Source: a virus
IMG/VR virus record: IMGVR_UViG_3300044568_001783
Coordinates: 1 to 26,335 of that record
DNA length: 26,335 bases
Reading direction: 5' to 3' (one strand)
Under the pieces are notes generated by a model. That model was given only the letters and a program-made list of their open reading frames with translations, had not been told where the DNA came from and made no database searches. Made by a program: the position numbers and the translations under genes. Numbering within the stretch: the stretch's first letter is position 1; each line of letters opens with the position of its first letter. This document shows positions 7,410-15,157 of the stretch, one piece after another.

Positions 7410-7851
7410 TATGTACGCCTATGTGGCCACCCGTGAAGGTCAGCAACGCGAATACTACGACGGTGCTGAGTGGGACGAAACCACCAAAGATCTTGTGAAC
7501 ACAAAGGTGAACAAGCCGCGTGAAATTGCCTATTGGCGCAAGCATCCTAACCTGCATGGCTGGATGGAACAACTTTGGAGAAATAAAAAGTATTCTGTAC
7601 AACCAACAGATGCATCCGCACCTGTTGAATCAGATTCTGACATGTTCAACGGCATTGAAATGGAACTCACTGCCGAGGATTTAGATGAACTTGAACGAGC
7701 AGTCACACACAGTAAGTTGCCGGCCACACGTGGTTTCTTCTTTGGAGACGAAGCAGATCAATTCTACAACGACCGGGACTTGGCGTTTATCAAAGCCGCC
7801 AGAATAGAAATGTTTATGGGCTTGAAAGTGTTTTATAACTCATCGTGGTAA
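7399..7851 (+). CDS. Conserved phage/prophage hypothetical (MGLDMYAY type)
   Basis: A 150-residue protein beginning MGLDMYAYVATREG, with YWRKHPNLHGWMEQLW near residue 45 and a C-terminal DLAFIKAARIEMFMGLKVFY. This N-terminus and the YWRKHPNLHGWM block recur in phage hypothetical proteins; no activity is known to me. The start is set at 7399 because CAAGGAGAAAAC lies directly upstream and because an earlier in-frame extension would run through the 55-residue gene. It is soluble and acidic in the middle. Confidence 0.82.
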   Translation: MGLDMYAYVATREGQQREYYDGAEWDETTKDLVNTKVNKPREIAYWRKHPNLHGWMEQLWRNKKYSVQPTDASAPVESDSDMFNGIEMELTAEDLDELERAVTHSKLPATRGFFFGDEADQFYNDRDLAFIKAARIEMFMGLKVFYNSSW

Positions 7852-7863
7852 GGCGTTAAGTAT

Positions 7864-9237
7864 ATGAATGAAACTGATTACAGCCACTCAAGGTTTGATG
7901 CCATAATGGCCGCAGGATGGATCCGAGATCTCGAAAGTTCAGACAGTCGCATTCACAAAGAGAAAGTGATTGAAAAAGCCCTGATGGCCTCAAGGCTGGG
8001 CAGTGCCGATGCACAGTGTTTCTTGTTCAACTGCTATCAAGCCTACAATCCGTTCTATGTGTTTGGCATTAGGCAAGTGCCAGAAACTACAGGCCTAACC
8101 GGCCGTGACAATCCTTGGACACAGTTCTGGGCCATGCTAGAAGCCCTGCGCACTAGATACGTCACAGGCAATCGTGCTAGAGATGCAGTTGAAAAAATGA
8201 GCCAGCAGTTTGACTCAGAAGAGTGGAATGGCCTAGCTCGTCGCGTGTTGATCAAGGACTTGCGATGCGGCATCTCTGAAAAGACCATCAACAAAGTTGT
8301 GGGCCGAACGGAGTACAAGATTCCCATATTCTCATGTCAGTTGGCACAGGACTCCACAGACCATCCCAAGAAAATGAAAGGTATCAAACGCCTGGAGTGC
8401 AAGTTGGATGGGGTGCGGGTGCTGGCAGTAGTCAGTGGGCCCACAGTCACACTGTACAGCCGCAATGGCAAAGAGTTTGAGAACTTTCCGCAGGTTGCCG
8501 ACGCTATCGAAGATGCTCGCAAGCACTTTCAACATGGACGCGGTACAGGTGGGCATTATGTGTTGGATGGTGAGATTGTGGGCGAAAGTTTCCAGCAACT
8601 CATGCGCCAAGCACATCGCAAGTCAAACGCCGAAACCACAGGCATGGTGTACCATATTTTTGATATCATTCCGCTTGACGCCTTTCAAGAAGGACATTGC
8701 AACCTGCAACAGTACAAACGTATTGAATGGTTAGAGTCAGCCCGTGCTGGCCTGGAAGAAACTGCATGCCTGCGCATCATGCCAGGATTGGATGTGGACC
8801 TGGACACGGCCGAAGGGCATGATATCATGCAACGCTATGCGGAAGCTGCCGTGGAAGGTGGCTTTGAAGGCATCATGATCAAGAGCCTGGACGCACCGTA
8901 TCAGTGCAAACGTTCAGACTCGTGGATGAAGTGGAAACCCACAATCTCAGTAGATTTGACTATTGTGGGATTTGAACAAGGAACTGGTAGGAACGAAAAC
9001 CGGTTGGGTGCTATAATCTGTGAAGGAGATGATAATGACCGTAGAATTTGCGTTAATGTTGGCAGTGGCTTTAGTGATGCTGTTCGTGATGAGTATTGGG
9101 CCAGTAGGGATCAGTTGCTTGGTCACTTGGTTGAAGTCCAAGCAGACGCAGTTACCCAAAACCAAGACGGAACATACAGTCTCCGATTCCCCCGGTTCTT
9201 AAGGTTCCGTGACTTTGAAGCAGGCAATAAAGTATGA
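7864..9237 (+). CDS. lig: ATP-dependent DNA ligase, T4 gp30-like
   Basis: Seals nicks by adenylyl transfer. At 457 residues it is close to T4 gp30 (487). An N-terminal helical domain (1-170) precedes the nucleotidyltransferase core, with motif I KLDG at 180-183 (K180 is the AMP-carrying lysine, R185 follows), motif III YSRNGKEF at 198-205, E237 in DGEIVG, motif IIIa YHIFDIIP around 263-270, motif IV EGIMIK at 335-340, and motif V WMKWKP at 354-359. The C-terminal OB-fold follows (LTIVGFEQGTG, RFPRFLRFRDF). All key residues are present, so it should be active. It starts at ATG 7864 after a short gap and its end overlaps the next gene (ATGA). Confidence 0.96.
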   Translation: MNETDYSHSRFDAIMAAGWIRDLESSDSRIHKEKVIEKALMASRLGSADAQCFLFNCYQAYNPFYVFGIRQVPETTGLTGRDNPWTQFWAMLEALRTRYVTGNRARDAVEKMSQQFDSEEWNGLARRVLIKDLRCGISEKTINKVVGRTEYKIPIFSCQLAQDSTDHPKKMKGIKRLECKLDGVRVLAVVSGPTVTLYSRNGKEFENFPQVADAIEDARKHFQHGRGTGGHYVLDGEIVGESFQQLMRQAHRKSNAETTGMVYHIFDIIPLDAFQEGHCNLQQYKRIEWLESARAGLEETACLRIMPGLDVDLDTAEGHDIMQRYAEAAVEGGFEGIMIKSLDAPYQCKRSDSWMKWKPTISVDLTIVGFEQGTGRNENRLGAIICEGDDNDRRICVNVGSGFSDAVRDEYWASRDQLLGHLVEVQADAVTQNQDGTYSLRFPRFLRFRDFEAGNKV

Positions 9238-9641
9238 AAATTGGATTGAGCTATAGCCGATGTGTTCGAGACATTGTGCAAGGGCGTGTGGACATCGACG
9301 ATGTGTTGGTGGTGATCTCTCGCACAGATTTTGACCCGCATGACGACAAGCAGTGGGCGGATATCTGGTTTGGTTATCGCTATGGATCAAATCCTGAGTG
9401 GTGGGATTGCAGGGATCAGGATGATGGTCACTATCGACAAGTGAGCATTGATCTTTGGGAAACTGGCCGGTTGCATCAACCACGCAAGTTTGGATACAAG
9501 CCTCGCCGCCACGGCTATCACTGGCTGGAAACAATATTGTCCAGTGAAGAACTGGATCGTAACCCCACTGTAAAAGATGCGTGGGACAAATTCCAAATGG
9601 TTGCTGGGTTGACCAATGTCAAACTGGATCGAACATATTAA
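9234..9641 (+). CDS. Conserved phage hypothetical downstream of ligase
   Basis: A 135-residue soluble protein starting MKIGLSYSRCVRDIVQG, followed by VDIDDVLVVISRTDFDPHDDKQW. It is coupled by ATGA to the ligase gene. The N-terminal block, and the WFGY...WWDC segment after it, recall a small conserved protein of T4-like aquatic phages. No catalytic motif is evident. The acidic Asp clusters could bind metal, but this is only a guess. Confidence 0.8.
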   Translation: MKIGLSYSRCVRDIVQGRVDIDDVLVVISRTDFDPHDDKQWADIWFGYRYGSNPEWWDCRDQDDGHYRQVSIDLWETGRLHQPRKFGYKPRRHGYHWLETILSSEELDRNPTVKDAWDKFQMVAGLTNVKLDRTY

Positions 9642-9658
9642 ACAACTAGGAGATTCCC

Positions 9659-10924
9659 ATGTGGAAACTTGTAATCCCTGCACTAGCAGTGGCTCTAACA
9701 GGATGTGGTGGGGGAGGAGGTGGCACCGCAGGATCGGCAGCAAGTGCCATTGAAGCAGTTGGACTGACTGCCACGGCAATTAGCAGATACAAAAACGAGA
9801 TTGGTTCTACGCAAGTTTTCAATTCTGCTGTAGCTGATCTTAATGGTGATGGGTTAGACGATATTGTGTTATCTGGATGGGCCACAGGCCCGCACATGTC
9901 AGGTAGTAGAGGCGGCTTTGTAAATCTAAAAATCTTCATCCAACAAGATAATGGTAGTCTGACAGATAAAACTGATAGCCTAATAGGTGACGCAAACTCT
10001 ACCATTTGGGGTTCACAACGAATTTTAATTAACGATTATGATAATGATGGTCGTCCGGATATTGCAGTGTTAGGATTTCAAGACGGTCCAACAGCTGGAT
10101 TTTCACCAAGTTCAATTTTCTGGAACAACGGAAACTCGTTTTCAAGATCAGATCTACTAGATAAACTTAGTGCCCATGCCGCATGTTCTGGAGATCTCAA
10201 TGGTGATGGCTTGCCTGAGCTGATTGCTGGTGCCGCCGATAACTGGCAAAATACAATATATTCTAATCTAGGACAAAGACAATTTCTTAACAATCACGAT
10301 ATCACTCAAGAACCCATAAGCTCCGGCGGCACATGTGCAGTATTAAAAGATAATGTGACTGGTAATGTAGCTATTGTTACTACCAATACGCCATTATATC
10401 TTTCCTACAACTCAGTGATAAAAATTTGGGACAAAGATCTAAAGTTTATCAAAACCAATGCCCTAGTAGGTGGCGAAGAATCAGACATTGTTAATGCGAT
10501 TCCAATGGACATCAACAGTGATGGCAAAATTGATTTAATCATCACCGACAACGGCAATTTTAGATTGAACTATGCTAACGGTTACCTATCAGTATTGATC
10601 AACCAAGGAGACTTTGTTTATAAAAACGAAACTGATACCTACCTACCAAATCAAACAAAAAATTCATTTTTTAATTACTACTACACAAAACTCACAGTTG
10701 ATGGATATCAATCAATTTATTTGGATCATAGCGGGACTGTGTCGCTCTGGCAAATCAAGAATGGTAAGATGGTCAAGCATAAAGAAGCATTATTAAATTC
10801 CTTAACAAGTGGATATCAGTACACAAACATATACAAAACAAAGAATGGATACTCGTTATTCCTTGTGAGTGCAACTGAGTATCCGTATGCAACATTTTAT
10901 TATCGTCCTATACCTACAAACTAA
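9659..10924 (+). CDS. Secreted lipoprotein with FG-GAP/VCBS calcium-binding repeats
   Basis: A 421-residue protein with a lipoprotein signal peptide (hydrophobic residues 4-13, lipobox LTGC with C16), six glycines as a tether, then a beta-propeller-like domain. Four Ca-binding DxNxDGxxD-type loops are visible: D60-D68 (DLNGDGLDD), D126-D134 (DYDNDGRPD), D179-E187 (DLNGDGLPE) and D284-D292 (DINSDGKID). Such domains bind proteins or glycans at the cell surface. In a phage this suggests a host-envelope protein made during infection, for instance for superinfection exclusion, or a cargo gene from the host. AACTAGGAGATTCCC provides the ribosome binding site. The codons in the second half are more AT-rich than in the neighbours, which hints at separate origin. 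Confidence 0.88.
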   Translation: MWKLVIPALAVALTGCGGGGGGTAGSAASAIEAVGLTATAISRYKNEIGSTQVFNSAVADLNGDGLDDIVLSGWATGPHMSGSRGGFVNLKIFIQQDNGSLTDKTDSLIGDANSTIWGSQRILINDYDNDGRPDIAVLGFQDGPTAGFSPSSIFWNNGNSFSRSDLLDKLSAHAACSGDLNGDGLPELIAGAADNWQNTIYSNLGQRQFLNNHDITQEPISSGGTCAVLKDNVTGNVAIVTTNTPLYLSYNSVIKIWDKDLKFIKTNALVGGEESDIVNAIPMDINSDGKIDLIITDNGNFRLNYANGYLSVLINQGDFVYKNETDTYLPNQTKNSFFNYYYTKLTVDGYQSIYLDHSGTVSLWQIKNGKMVKHKEALLNSLTSGYQYTNIYKTKNGYSLFLVSATEYPYATFYYRPIPTN

Positions 10925-10926
10925 CT

Positions 10927-11388
10927 ATGAAAAAGATTTACTACGAAAAAAAGGGACGCAGGTATGTGCCTGTGAGTGAGTATGACAGTGAGTACTTGGA
11001 TAGTTTCTCTAAAGGCACACACATTGTGATGTGCTACCCAGGTGGACAAAGCCGACGGTACAATATTGATCCCAACTATGCCGCAATGATTGCGGCAGGG
11101 CGTGTGGCCGAAGATGGCATCTGTGAAGCCATGCGTAAGGCCAGTGAGATGCGGCCACAGCGTACTCCTCTCACTCCGGGGCAAATAAAAGCCTGGAAAA
11201 AATTGGCAAAAGAGTTTGGCGATGACCTATGTCCGTTGACCTATGGCAGTGCTCGAGATCATGCCGAAGCAGGAGTTAAAGCCATGCAAGAAGAAGCAGA
11301 TAAATTGATGACTCATCCTGCTGTACGTGATGCATACGAACAGTTCCAAACTGTGTGCAATCTTGTCAAACAAAAACAAAACACTTGA
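10927..11388 (+). CDS. Conserved T4-like phage protein (MKKIYYEK type)
   Basis: A 153-residue soluble protein. It starts MKKIYYEKKGRRYVPVSEYD, has YNIDPNYAAMIAAGRVAED near residue 45 and RPQRTPLTPGQIKAW near 75, and ends in a helical tail. I recognise this layout from T4-like cyanophage and pelagiphage hypotheticals. It follows the lipoprotein stop by two bases without its own clear ribosome binding site. The last bases contain the -35 of the following promoter. Confidence 0.83.
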   Translation: MKKIYYEKKGRRYVPVSEYDSEYLDSFSKGTHIVMCYPGGQSRRYNIDPNYAAMIAAGRVAEDGICEAMRKASEMRPQRTPLTPGQIKAWKKLAKEFGDDLCPLTYGSARDHAEAGVKAMQEEADKLMTHPAVRDAYEQFQTVCNLVKQKQNT

Positions 11389-11413
11389 CAATCTCGTTGA
11401 GTGTTGTTATAAT
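11385..11413 (+). promoter_or_regulatory. Consensus sigma-70 promoter P3
   Basis: Perfect TTGACA at 11385-11390, 17-base spacer, perfect TATAAT at 11408-11413. It is the best promoter in the window. Transcription would start near 11420 and pass through about 180 bases before the first convincing start codon at 11603. Confidence 0.9.
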
Positions 11414-11419
11414 TACTGT

Positions 11420-11602
11420 GCATGATCAAAGAGATTGGGTAGTCTAATGGTGGGGCGGGGTGAATCGATAACCTGGGCCTGCTCGGACCGTGGCAAGTTA
11501 GACTTAAATCCTGTAGGTTGCGACAAGGACCTCGATCTTAGGATCAAAACCGGGCTGATACCCCGGGAGTATGCCGAGAGGATAAATCTGGAAAGGTTAG
11601 AA
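11420..11602 (+). ncRNA. Candidate structured leader or small RNA behind P3
   Basis: This stretch lies between a perfect promoter and the gene at 11603. It can be read as an open frame, but that reading uses CGG, AGG, GGG and ATA codons avoided by neighbouring genes, so I treat it as non-coding. Visible pairings: AGTCTAA (11441-11447) with TTAGACT (11498-11504) as a seven-pair closing stem; GGGCC (11475-11479) with GGACC (11485-11489) around TGCTC with one mismatch; ATCCT (11508-11512) with AGGAT (11540-11544); CCGGG (11550-11554) with CCCGG (11562-11566). The D-arm-like TAGTCTAATGGTGGGGC is suggestive, but no complete tRNA folds. Riboswitch, attenuator or free small RNA are all possible. Confidence 0.4.
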
Positions 11603-11923
11603 ATGACTGTCAAAATTGAGGGCTCTGCGTTGAGTATCCCTGAGTCACTTGACTCGCTTAATGTAACGCCTTTGGTCATGCACCGTATTTGGTTTCAATT
11701 GCATTCTGTTAAAGAATGGTATGCAGTTATGAAAGAGGCTAGGGTGATGTTTGGAACAAACTGGCGCACTCAAAGCAGAGTAAAACGCAGATTAGAACAC
11801 ATTACATTGTGGGGGATTTCGTTGCAACCAGTGCCTGTATGGTTCGAAGTGCCAGATCAGACCTTTGCCACATGGGTGGCAGTAAAGCATGCGGTGATTG
11901 CCATGCCACCGCCTGGTAAATAA
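11603..11923 (+). CDS. Small conserved phage hypothetical
   Basis: A 106-residue protein from ATG 11603, with GGAAAGG six bases upstream. The core has RIWFQLHSVKEWYAVMKEAR near residue 29 and ends with VPVWFEVPDQTFATWVAVKHA, a strand-helix ending seen in many short T4-like phage proteins. A longer reading from TTG 11435 would include the structured region and is not favoured. The function is unknown. It is the first gene of the P3 transcript and is followed after five bases by a membrane protein gene. Confidence 0.72.
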   Translation: MTVKIEGSALSIPESLDSLNVTPLVMHRIWFQLHSVKEWYAVMKEARVMFGTNWRTQSRVKRRLEHITLWGISLQPVPVWFEVPDQTFATWVAVKHAVIAMPPPGK

Positions 11924-11928
11924 TTTTT

Positions 11929-13431
11929 ATGATATTTGGATTTGCAATTCTCGCCACCGCATTACTCTTAAGCGCCGTAGCAGCCTGGTACTCAGTAGCA
12001 GGTCTTACTGCTATATTCTCAGCGGCCACAATACCCGTGATCATCATGGGCGGTTCATTAGAACTGGGCAAAATTGTTGCCACTGTATGGTTACACAACA
12101 ATTGGAAACGTGCCGGCATTGTGTTCAAGCTGTATTTGATACCGGCCATAGCATTCCTAATGATCTTGACCAGCATGGGTATCTTTGGATATCTTTCAAA
12201 GGCACACTCAGATCAAAGCCTGGTGTCAGGAGACGTTGTCAGCAAGATTGCGATATATGATGAAAAGATCCGAACCGAAAGAGAGAACATAGATGCTAAT
12301 CGCAAAGCACTCAAACAGCTTGATGAATCAGTGGACCAGGTTATGGGTCGCAGTTCGGATGAAAAGGGCGCAGAAAAAGCCGTTGCTATTCGAAGAGCCC
12401 AGCAGAAAGAACGTGGTCGCCTCGCTCAGGACATTGCAGTCTCTCAGAAAAGAATCGCTGGACTCAATGAAGAACGTGCGCCAATTGCCGCTGAGGTTAG
12501 GAAAGTTGAGGCGGAAGTAGGACCGATAAAATACATTGCGGCTTTGTTGTACGGGGACAATCCAGATGCCAATCTATTAGAACGAGCAGTGCGTTGGATG
12601 ATCATAATGATTGTGTTGGTGTTTGATCCACTAGCACTTACACTTATCTTGGCATCCAACAAACAGTTTGAATGGGCACGACAAGGCACAGGTGGATTTA
12701 TACACGACGAACCTAAATATGAGCCTGACAATGGACCGTTAACCGAACAGCAAATAGAACAGATTCAAGACAGTGCCGACCTACCAAAAGATCCACATCC
12801 ACCAGGTTGGATGTTTGATAAGCCTGACCCAATCAATTGCTACAAGTGTGGCACAGAACTAGTAGATGCTACAGGTATAGGGCTTTTCTGTCCAAACAAA
12901 GAGTGCGATGTGTTTGACTCTACTTCTGGTACCACGATTAGTTTTATACAACCTGAAACACCAAGCTCACCAGTGTTTGTGGATATGCCTAACTTTGATC
13001 AAGAGGAAATTGGAGCACTAGATACAAATATTGATGACACTGAAAAAACCGCCATCAAGGCCTGGAAAGCAGCCAATCCAGACGACACTATCAAGGCACA
13101 AAGAGTCAAACTGATCCGTGGGCAAATTGATCGTTTGCCTTGGCAAGAACCGTCAGCAACCACACACGCATTTGGCGCAGAATTTCCTGACCAGCCGTAC
13201 AAAGGTGATACATATTTAAAAGTAGATGTGATTCCCAGTCGATTGTACAAATACAACGGAAAGAGTTGGATACATATTGACAAAGATCTTTCGGACAATT
13301 ACACTTATAACACAGCATACATTGATTATCTCATCGCCAAAGTTGACTCGGGTGAGTATGATCCAGAATTGCTGAGTGACATAGAACAAGAACAAATAGC
13401 CATACGGCTCGACCCCGAAAATAAAACATGA
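11929..13431 (+). CDS. Phage inner-membrane protein with coiled coil and zinc ribbon
   Basis: A 500-residue protein. Predicted helices lie at about 5-30, 34-55 and 68-90, and a fourth at 222-244 (WMIIMIVLVFDPLALTLIL). Between the third and fourth lies a charged coiled coil (about 105-195). After the last helix come a four-cysteine zinc ribbon (C304, C307, C321, C326) and an acidic C-terminal tail. The N-terminal block with GGSLELGKIVATVW and LTSMGIFGYLS resembles large membrane proteins of T4-like cyanophages of unknown role. It may anchor a replication or sensing complex at the host membrane. Its end overlaps clpX by four bases (ATGA), which couples the two. Confidence 0.85.
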   Translation: MIFGFAILATALLLSAVAAWYSVAGLTAIFSAATIPVIIMGGSLELGKIVATVWLHNNWKRAGIVFKLYLIPAIAFLMILTSMGIFGYLSKAHSDQSLVSGDVVSKIAIYDEKIRTERENIDANRKALKQLDESVDQVMGRSSDEKGAEKAVAIRRAQQKERGRLAQDIAVSQKRIAGLNEERAPIAAEVRKVEAEVGPIKYIAALLYGDNPDANLLERAVRWMIIMIVLVFDPLALTLILASNKQFEWARQGTGGFIHDEPKYEPDNGPLTEQQIEQIQDSADLPKDPHPPGWMFDKPDPINCYKCGTELVDATGIGLFCPNKECDVFDSTSGTTISFIQPETPSSPVFVDMPNFDQEEIGALDTNIDDTEKTAIKAWKAANPDDTIKAQRVKLIRGQIDRLPWQEPSATTHAFGAEFPDQPYKGDTYLKVDVIPSRLYKYNGKSWIHIDKDLSDNYTYNTAYIDYLIAKVDSGEYDPELLSDIEQEQIAIRLDPENKT

Positions 13432-14660
13432 AAACAACCGAAAATCTCGATAGCTGTAGTTTTTGTAACAAACACAAAGACACTGTGATCAAACTCATTG
13501 TGGGCGAGGATGTTGCAATATGCAATGAATGTGTGGAATTGTGTGAAACGTTATTGGTTGATGAACCTATAACCAAGCCTGTAGAGCATGTTAGTCTTGA
13601 CCCAAGGTTAATTCAAAAGCATCTTGATCAATATGTTATAGGACAAGATCGAGCCAAGATGGTGCTGGCAGTGGCCATTGCCAATCACTATAAACGCATA
13701 CGCAACCCGGACAAAAATACTGAAATTGAAAAAGTCAACATTCTCATGTTAGGCCCAACTGGTTCAGGTAAAACATTGCTGGCACGATCTGTGGCCAGAT
13801 ATTTAGACGTGCCTTTTGTGATTGCTGATGCTACCAGTTTGACAGAAGCAGGGTATGTAGGCGATGACGTTGAAAGTTTGATTTCTCGATTGTATTCGGC
13901 CTCGGGCAACGATATTGACAAAACGCAACAGGGTATTGTGTTTGTGGACGAAATAGACAAGATCAGTAGACGTTCAGAAAGCCAAAGCATCACACGAGAT
14001 GTATCAGGTGAAGGCGTACAACAAGCCTTGCTCAAGTTGGTAGAAGGTACCAAGTGCAGAATCACCCCCACTGGAGGACGCAAACACCCCAATGGTGAAA
14101 CTGTGGAGATTGACACCACCAATATTTTGTTTATTGCTGGCGGTGCATTTGTGGGCTTGGACAACATTGTGAAGAGTCGTATTCGTGGCACGTCGATTGG
14201 ATTTCAAGCTGATGTGTCAGTAGACCGTCTAGGTGACCTTGATCAAGTAACACCCGACGACCTGGTTAAGTTTGGCATGATTCCAGAGTTTGTGGGACGT
14301 TTTCCAAGTTGGGTTGCACTTAACGAGCTTGCTTTAAAAGATTTGATATCTATCCTGACAGAAATCAAACACAGTTACGTAGACCAGTACAAATGGTTGT
14401 TTGTGCAAGATTCTGTCAAACTGGAATTTGTTCAATCAGCACTAGAACAAGTAGCCAAAAACACTCTAAAAAATAAAACAGGTGCTCGTGGCCTGCATAG
14501 TGAATTAGAACGTGTGTTACTGCCACACATGTTTAACTTGGCACGTTACAAAGAACAAGGAATTGACCAGGTAAAAATCACCGACGACCTGGTAAATACT
14601 CCTATAGAATTAAAGGCACCCAATGAGCAAATTGCGAGGAAGGTCGGTAATAGTCGCTGA
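13428..14660 (+). CDS. clpX: ClpX, ATP-dependent unfoldase
   Basis: Unfolds tagged proteins and feeds them to ClpP. At 410 residues it is a full-length ClpX. An N-terminal zinc-binding domain (C10, C13, C32, C35) is followed by the AAA+ core: Walker A GPTGSGKT at 109-116, pore-1 loop GYVG at 142-145, Walker B VFVDEID at 171-177, RKH loop at 218-220, arginine finger R291 (PEFVGRF) and sensor II R354 (GARG). The ClpP-docking IGF tripeptide is intact at 257-259. No clpP is in the window, so the sequence predicts docking on host ClpP. The gene starts inside the stop of the membrane protein gene and overlaps bS21 by 38 bases in another frame. Confidence 0.97.
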   Translation: MKTTENLDSCSFCNKHKDTVIKLIVGEDVAICNECVELCETLLVDEPITKPVEHVSLDPRLIQKHLDQYVIGQDRAKMVLAVAIANHYKRIRNPDKNTEIEKVNILMLGPTGSGKTLLARSVARYLDVPFVIADATSLTEAGYVGDDVESLISRLYSASGNDIDKTQQGIVFVDEIDKISRRSESQSITRDVSGEGVQQALLKLVEGTKCRITPTGGRKHPNGETVEIDTTNILFIAGGAFVGLDNIVKSRIRGTSIGFQADVSVDRLGDLDQVTPDDLVKFGMIPEFVGRFPSWVALNELALKDLISILTEIKHSYVDQYKWLFVQDSVKLEFVQSALEQVAKNTLKNKTGARGLHSELERVLLPHMFNLARYKEQGIDQVKITDDLVNTPIELKAPNEQIARKVGNSR

Positions 14661-14847
14661 CGGCAATGTAGAAAAAGCCCTGCGTAAATTCAAGAAAAAA
14701 ATCCAAGTATCTGGTATTCTTAACGACCTGCGTGATCGTGAATTCTACACCAAGCCTACTACTGCTCGCAAGCTCAAACGCAGTGCTGCCAAAAATCGCT
14801 TGCGTAAACAATTGGCTGAGCAGGCATTACCTAAAAAAATGTACTGA
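14623..14847 (+). CDS. rpsU: Ribosomal protein bS21
   Basis: A 74-residue, very basic protein matching bS21: [20 protein letters not shown] near residue 8 corresponds to the bacterial block VxxxENVExALRxLKKK, followed by FYTKPTTARKLKRSAAKNR. In cells bS21 sits near the anti-Shine-Dalgarno region of 16S rRNA and helps initiation. Phage-encoded bS21 is documented in several large and aquatic phages and is thought to favour phage mRNAs. The start lies inside clpX, with AAAGG at 14612-14616 six bases upstream. The stop overlaps the next start (TGATG). Confidence 0.92.
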   Translation: MSKLRGRSVIVADGNVEKALRKFKKKIQVSGILNDLRDREFYTKPTTARKLKRSAAKNRLRKQLAEQALPKKMY

Positions 14848-15074
14848 TGTACATTGAGTTTCAGTTGCCCTCAGACTTGGTTCGAAACAAACTGAGTGCA
14901 TGGGCAGCAAAATACAATATCAAATACCGTACTAAAGTATTCAAATACACCTTGCGGGTTACATTTGATTCAGACGAATCTTACACACTATTTGCCCTGA
15001 CCTGGGTACCAGACTCAGAACATCCAAGTTGGACAAACTACCGCCTGATAACTGACCTAAATAATAAAATATAA
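14847..15074 (+). CDS. Small conserved phage hypothetical, 75 residues
   Basis: Starts within the bS21 stop (TGATG), so it is coupled to bS21. The protein has alternating strands and a helix (MYIEFQLPSDLVRNKLSAW, then YRTKVFKYTLRVTFDSDESY), compatible with a small alpha/beta fold. It has no motif I can name and no membrane segment. It closes the clpX-rpsU transcript; a new leader begins right after it. Confidence 0.7.
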   Translation: MYIEFQLPSDLVRNKLSAWAAKYNIKYRTKVFKYTLRVTFDSDESYTLFALTWVPDSEHPSWTNYRLITDLNNKI

Positions 15075-15086
15075 GTTTTTTTCGTG

Positions 15087-15092
15087 TATAAT
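15087..15092 (+). promoter_or_regulatory. Possible -10 element upstream of dnaK
   Basis: Perfect TATAAT, extended as TATAATAAATAATG, nine bases ahead of the dnaK leader hairpin. No acceptable -35 lies 16-18 bases upstream, where the sequence is AT-rich. Either an activator or phage-modified polymerase is needed, or dnaK is read from the upstream operon. Confidence 0.4.
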
Positions 15093-15100
15093 AAATAATG

Positions 15101-15151
15101 TTGTAGTGCCAATAGTTGGGCTACAAAACTTAATCTTGCTTAACAAAGGAG
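15101..15151 (+). promoter_or_regulatory. dnaK leader: conserved hairpin plus ROSE-like SD-sequestering element
   Basis: Hairpin I: TTGTAG (15101-15106) pairs with CTACAA (15121-15126), capped by TGCC, loop AATAGTT and GGG, which gives U-G, a bulged G and two C-G pairs. Element II: CTTGCT (15135-15140) can pair with AGGAG (15147-15151) across the loop TAACAA, with the G of UUGCU bulged. This is the same anti-Shine-Dalgarno geometry as in ROSE RNA thermometers. The Shine-Dalgarno sequence sits six bases before the dnaK ATG. The same two elements, in the same order, precede hsp20. The thermometer role is inference. Confidence 0.55.
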
Positions 15152-15157
15152 AACATT

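Noticed and set aside
11421-11530. A tRNA, suggested by the D-arm-like TAGTCTAATGGTGGGGC and a GACTTAAATCC stretch
   Set aside because: I could not fold a complete cloverleaf: no T-arm with a TTCRA loop, no seven-pair acceptor stem and no acceptable anticodon stem.
11550-11600. Hammerhead-like ribozyme from CTGATA next to a GC stem
   Set aside because: The core CUGAUGA and the GAAA strand are not both present in the required places.
11435-11602. N-terminal extension of the 11603 gene from a TTG codon
   Set aside because: It uses codons rare in the neighbouring genes, contains the apparent RNA stems, and a better start with GGAAAGG exists at 11603.
15060-15100. Heat-shock (sigma-32) promoter for dnaK
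   Set aside because: No CTTGAA and CCCCAT-type elements are found in the leader; only an isolated TATAAT is present.
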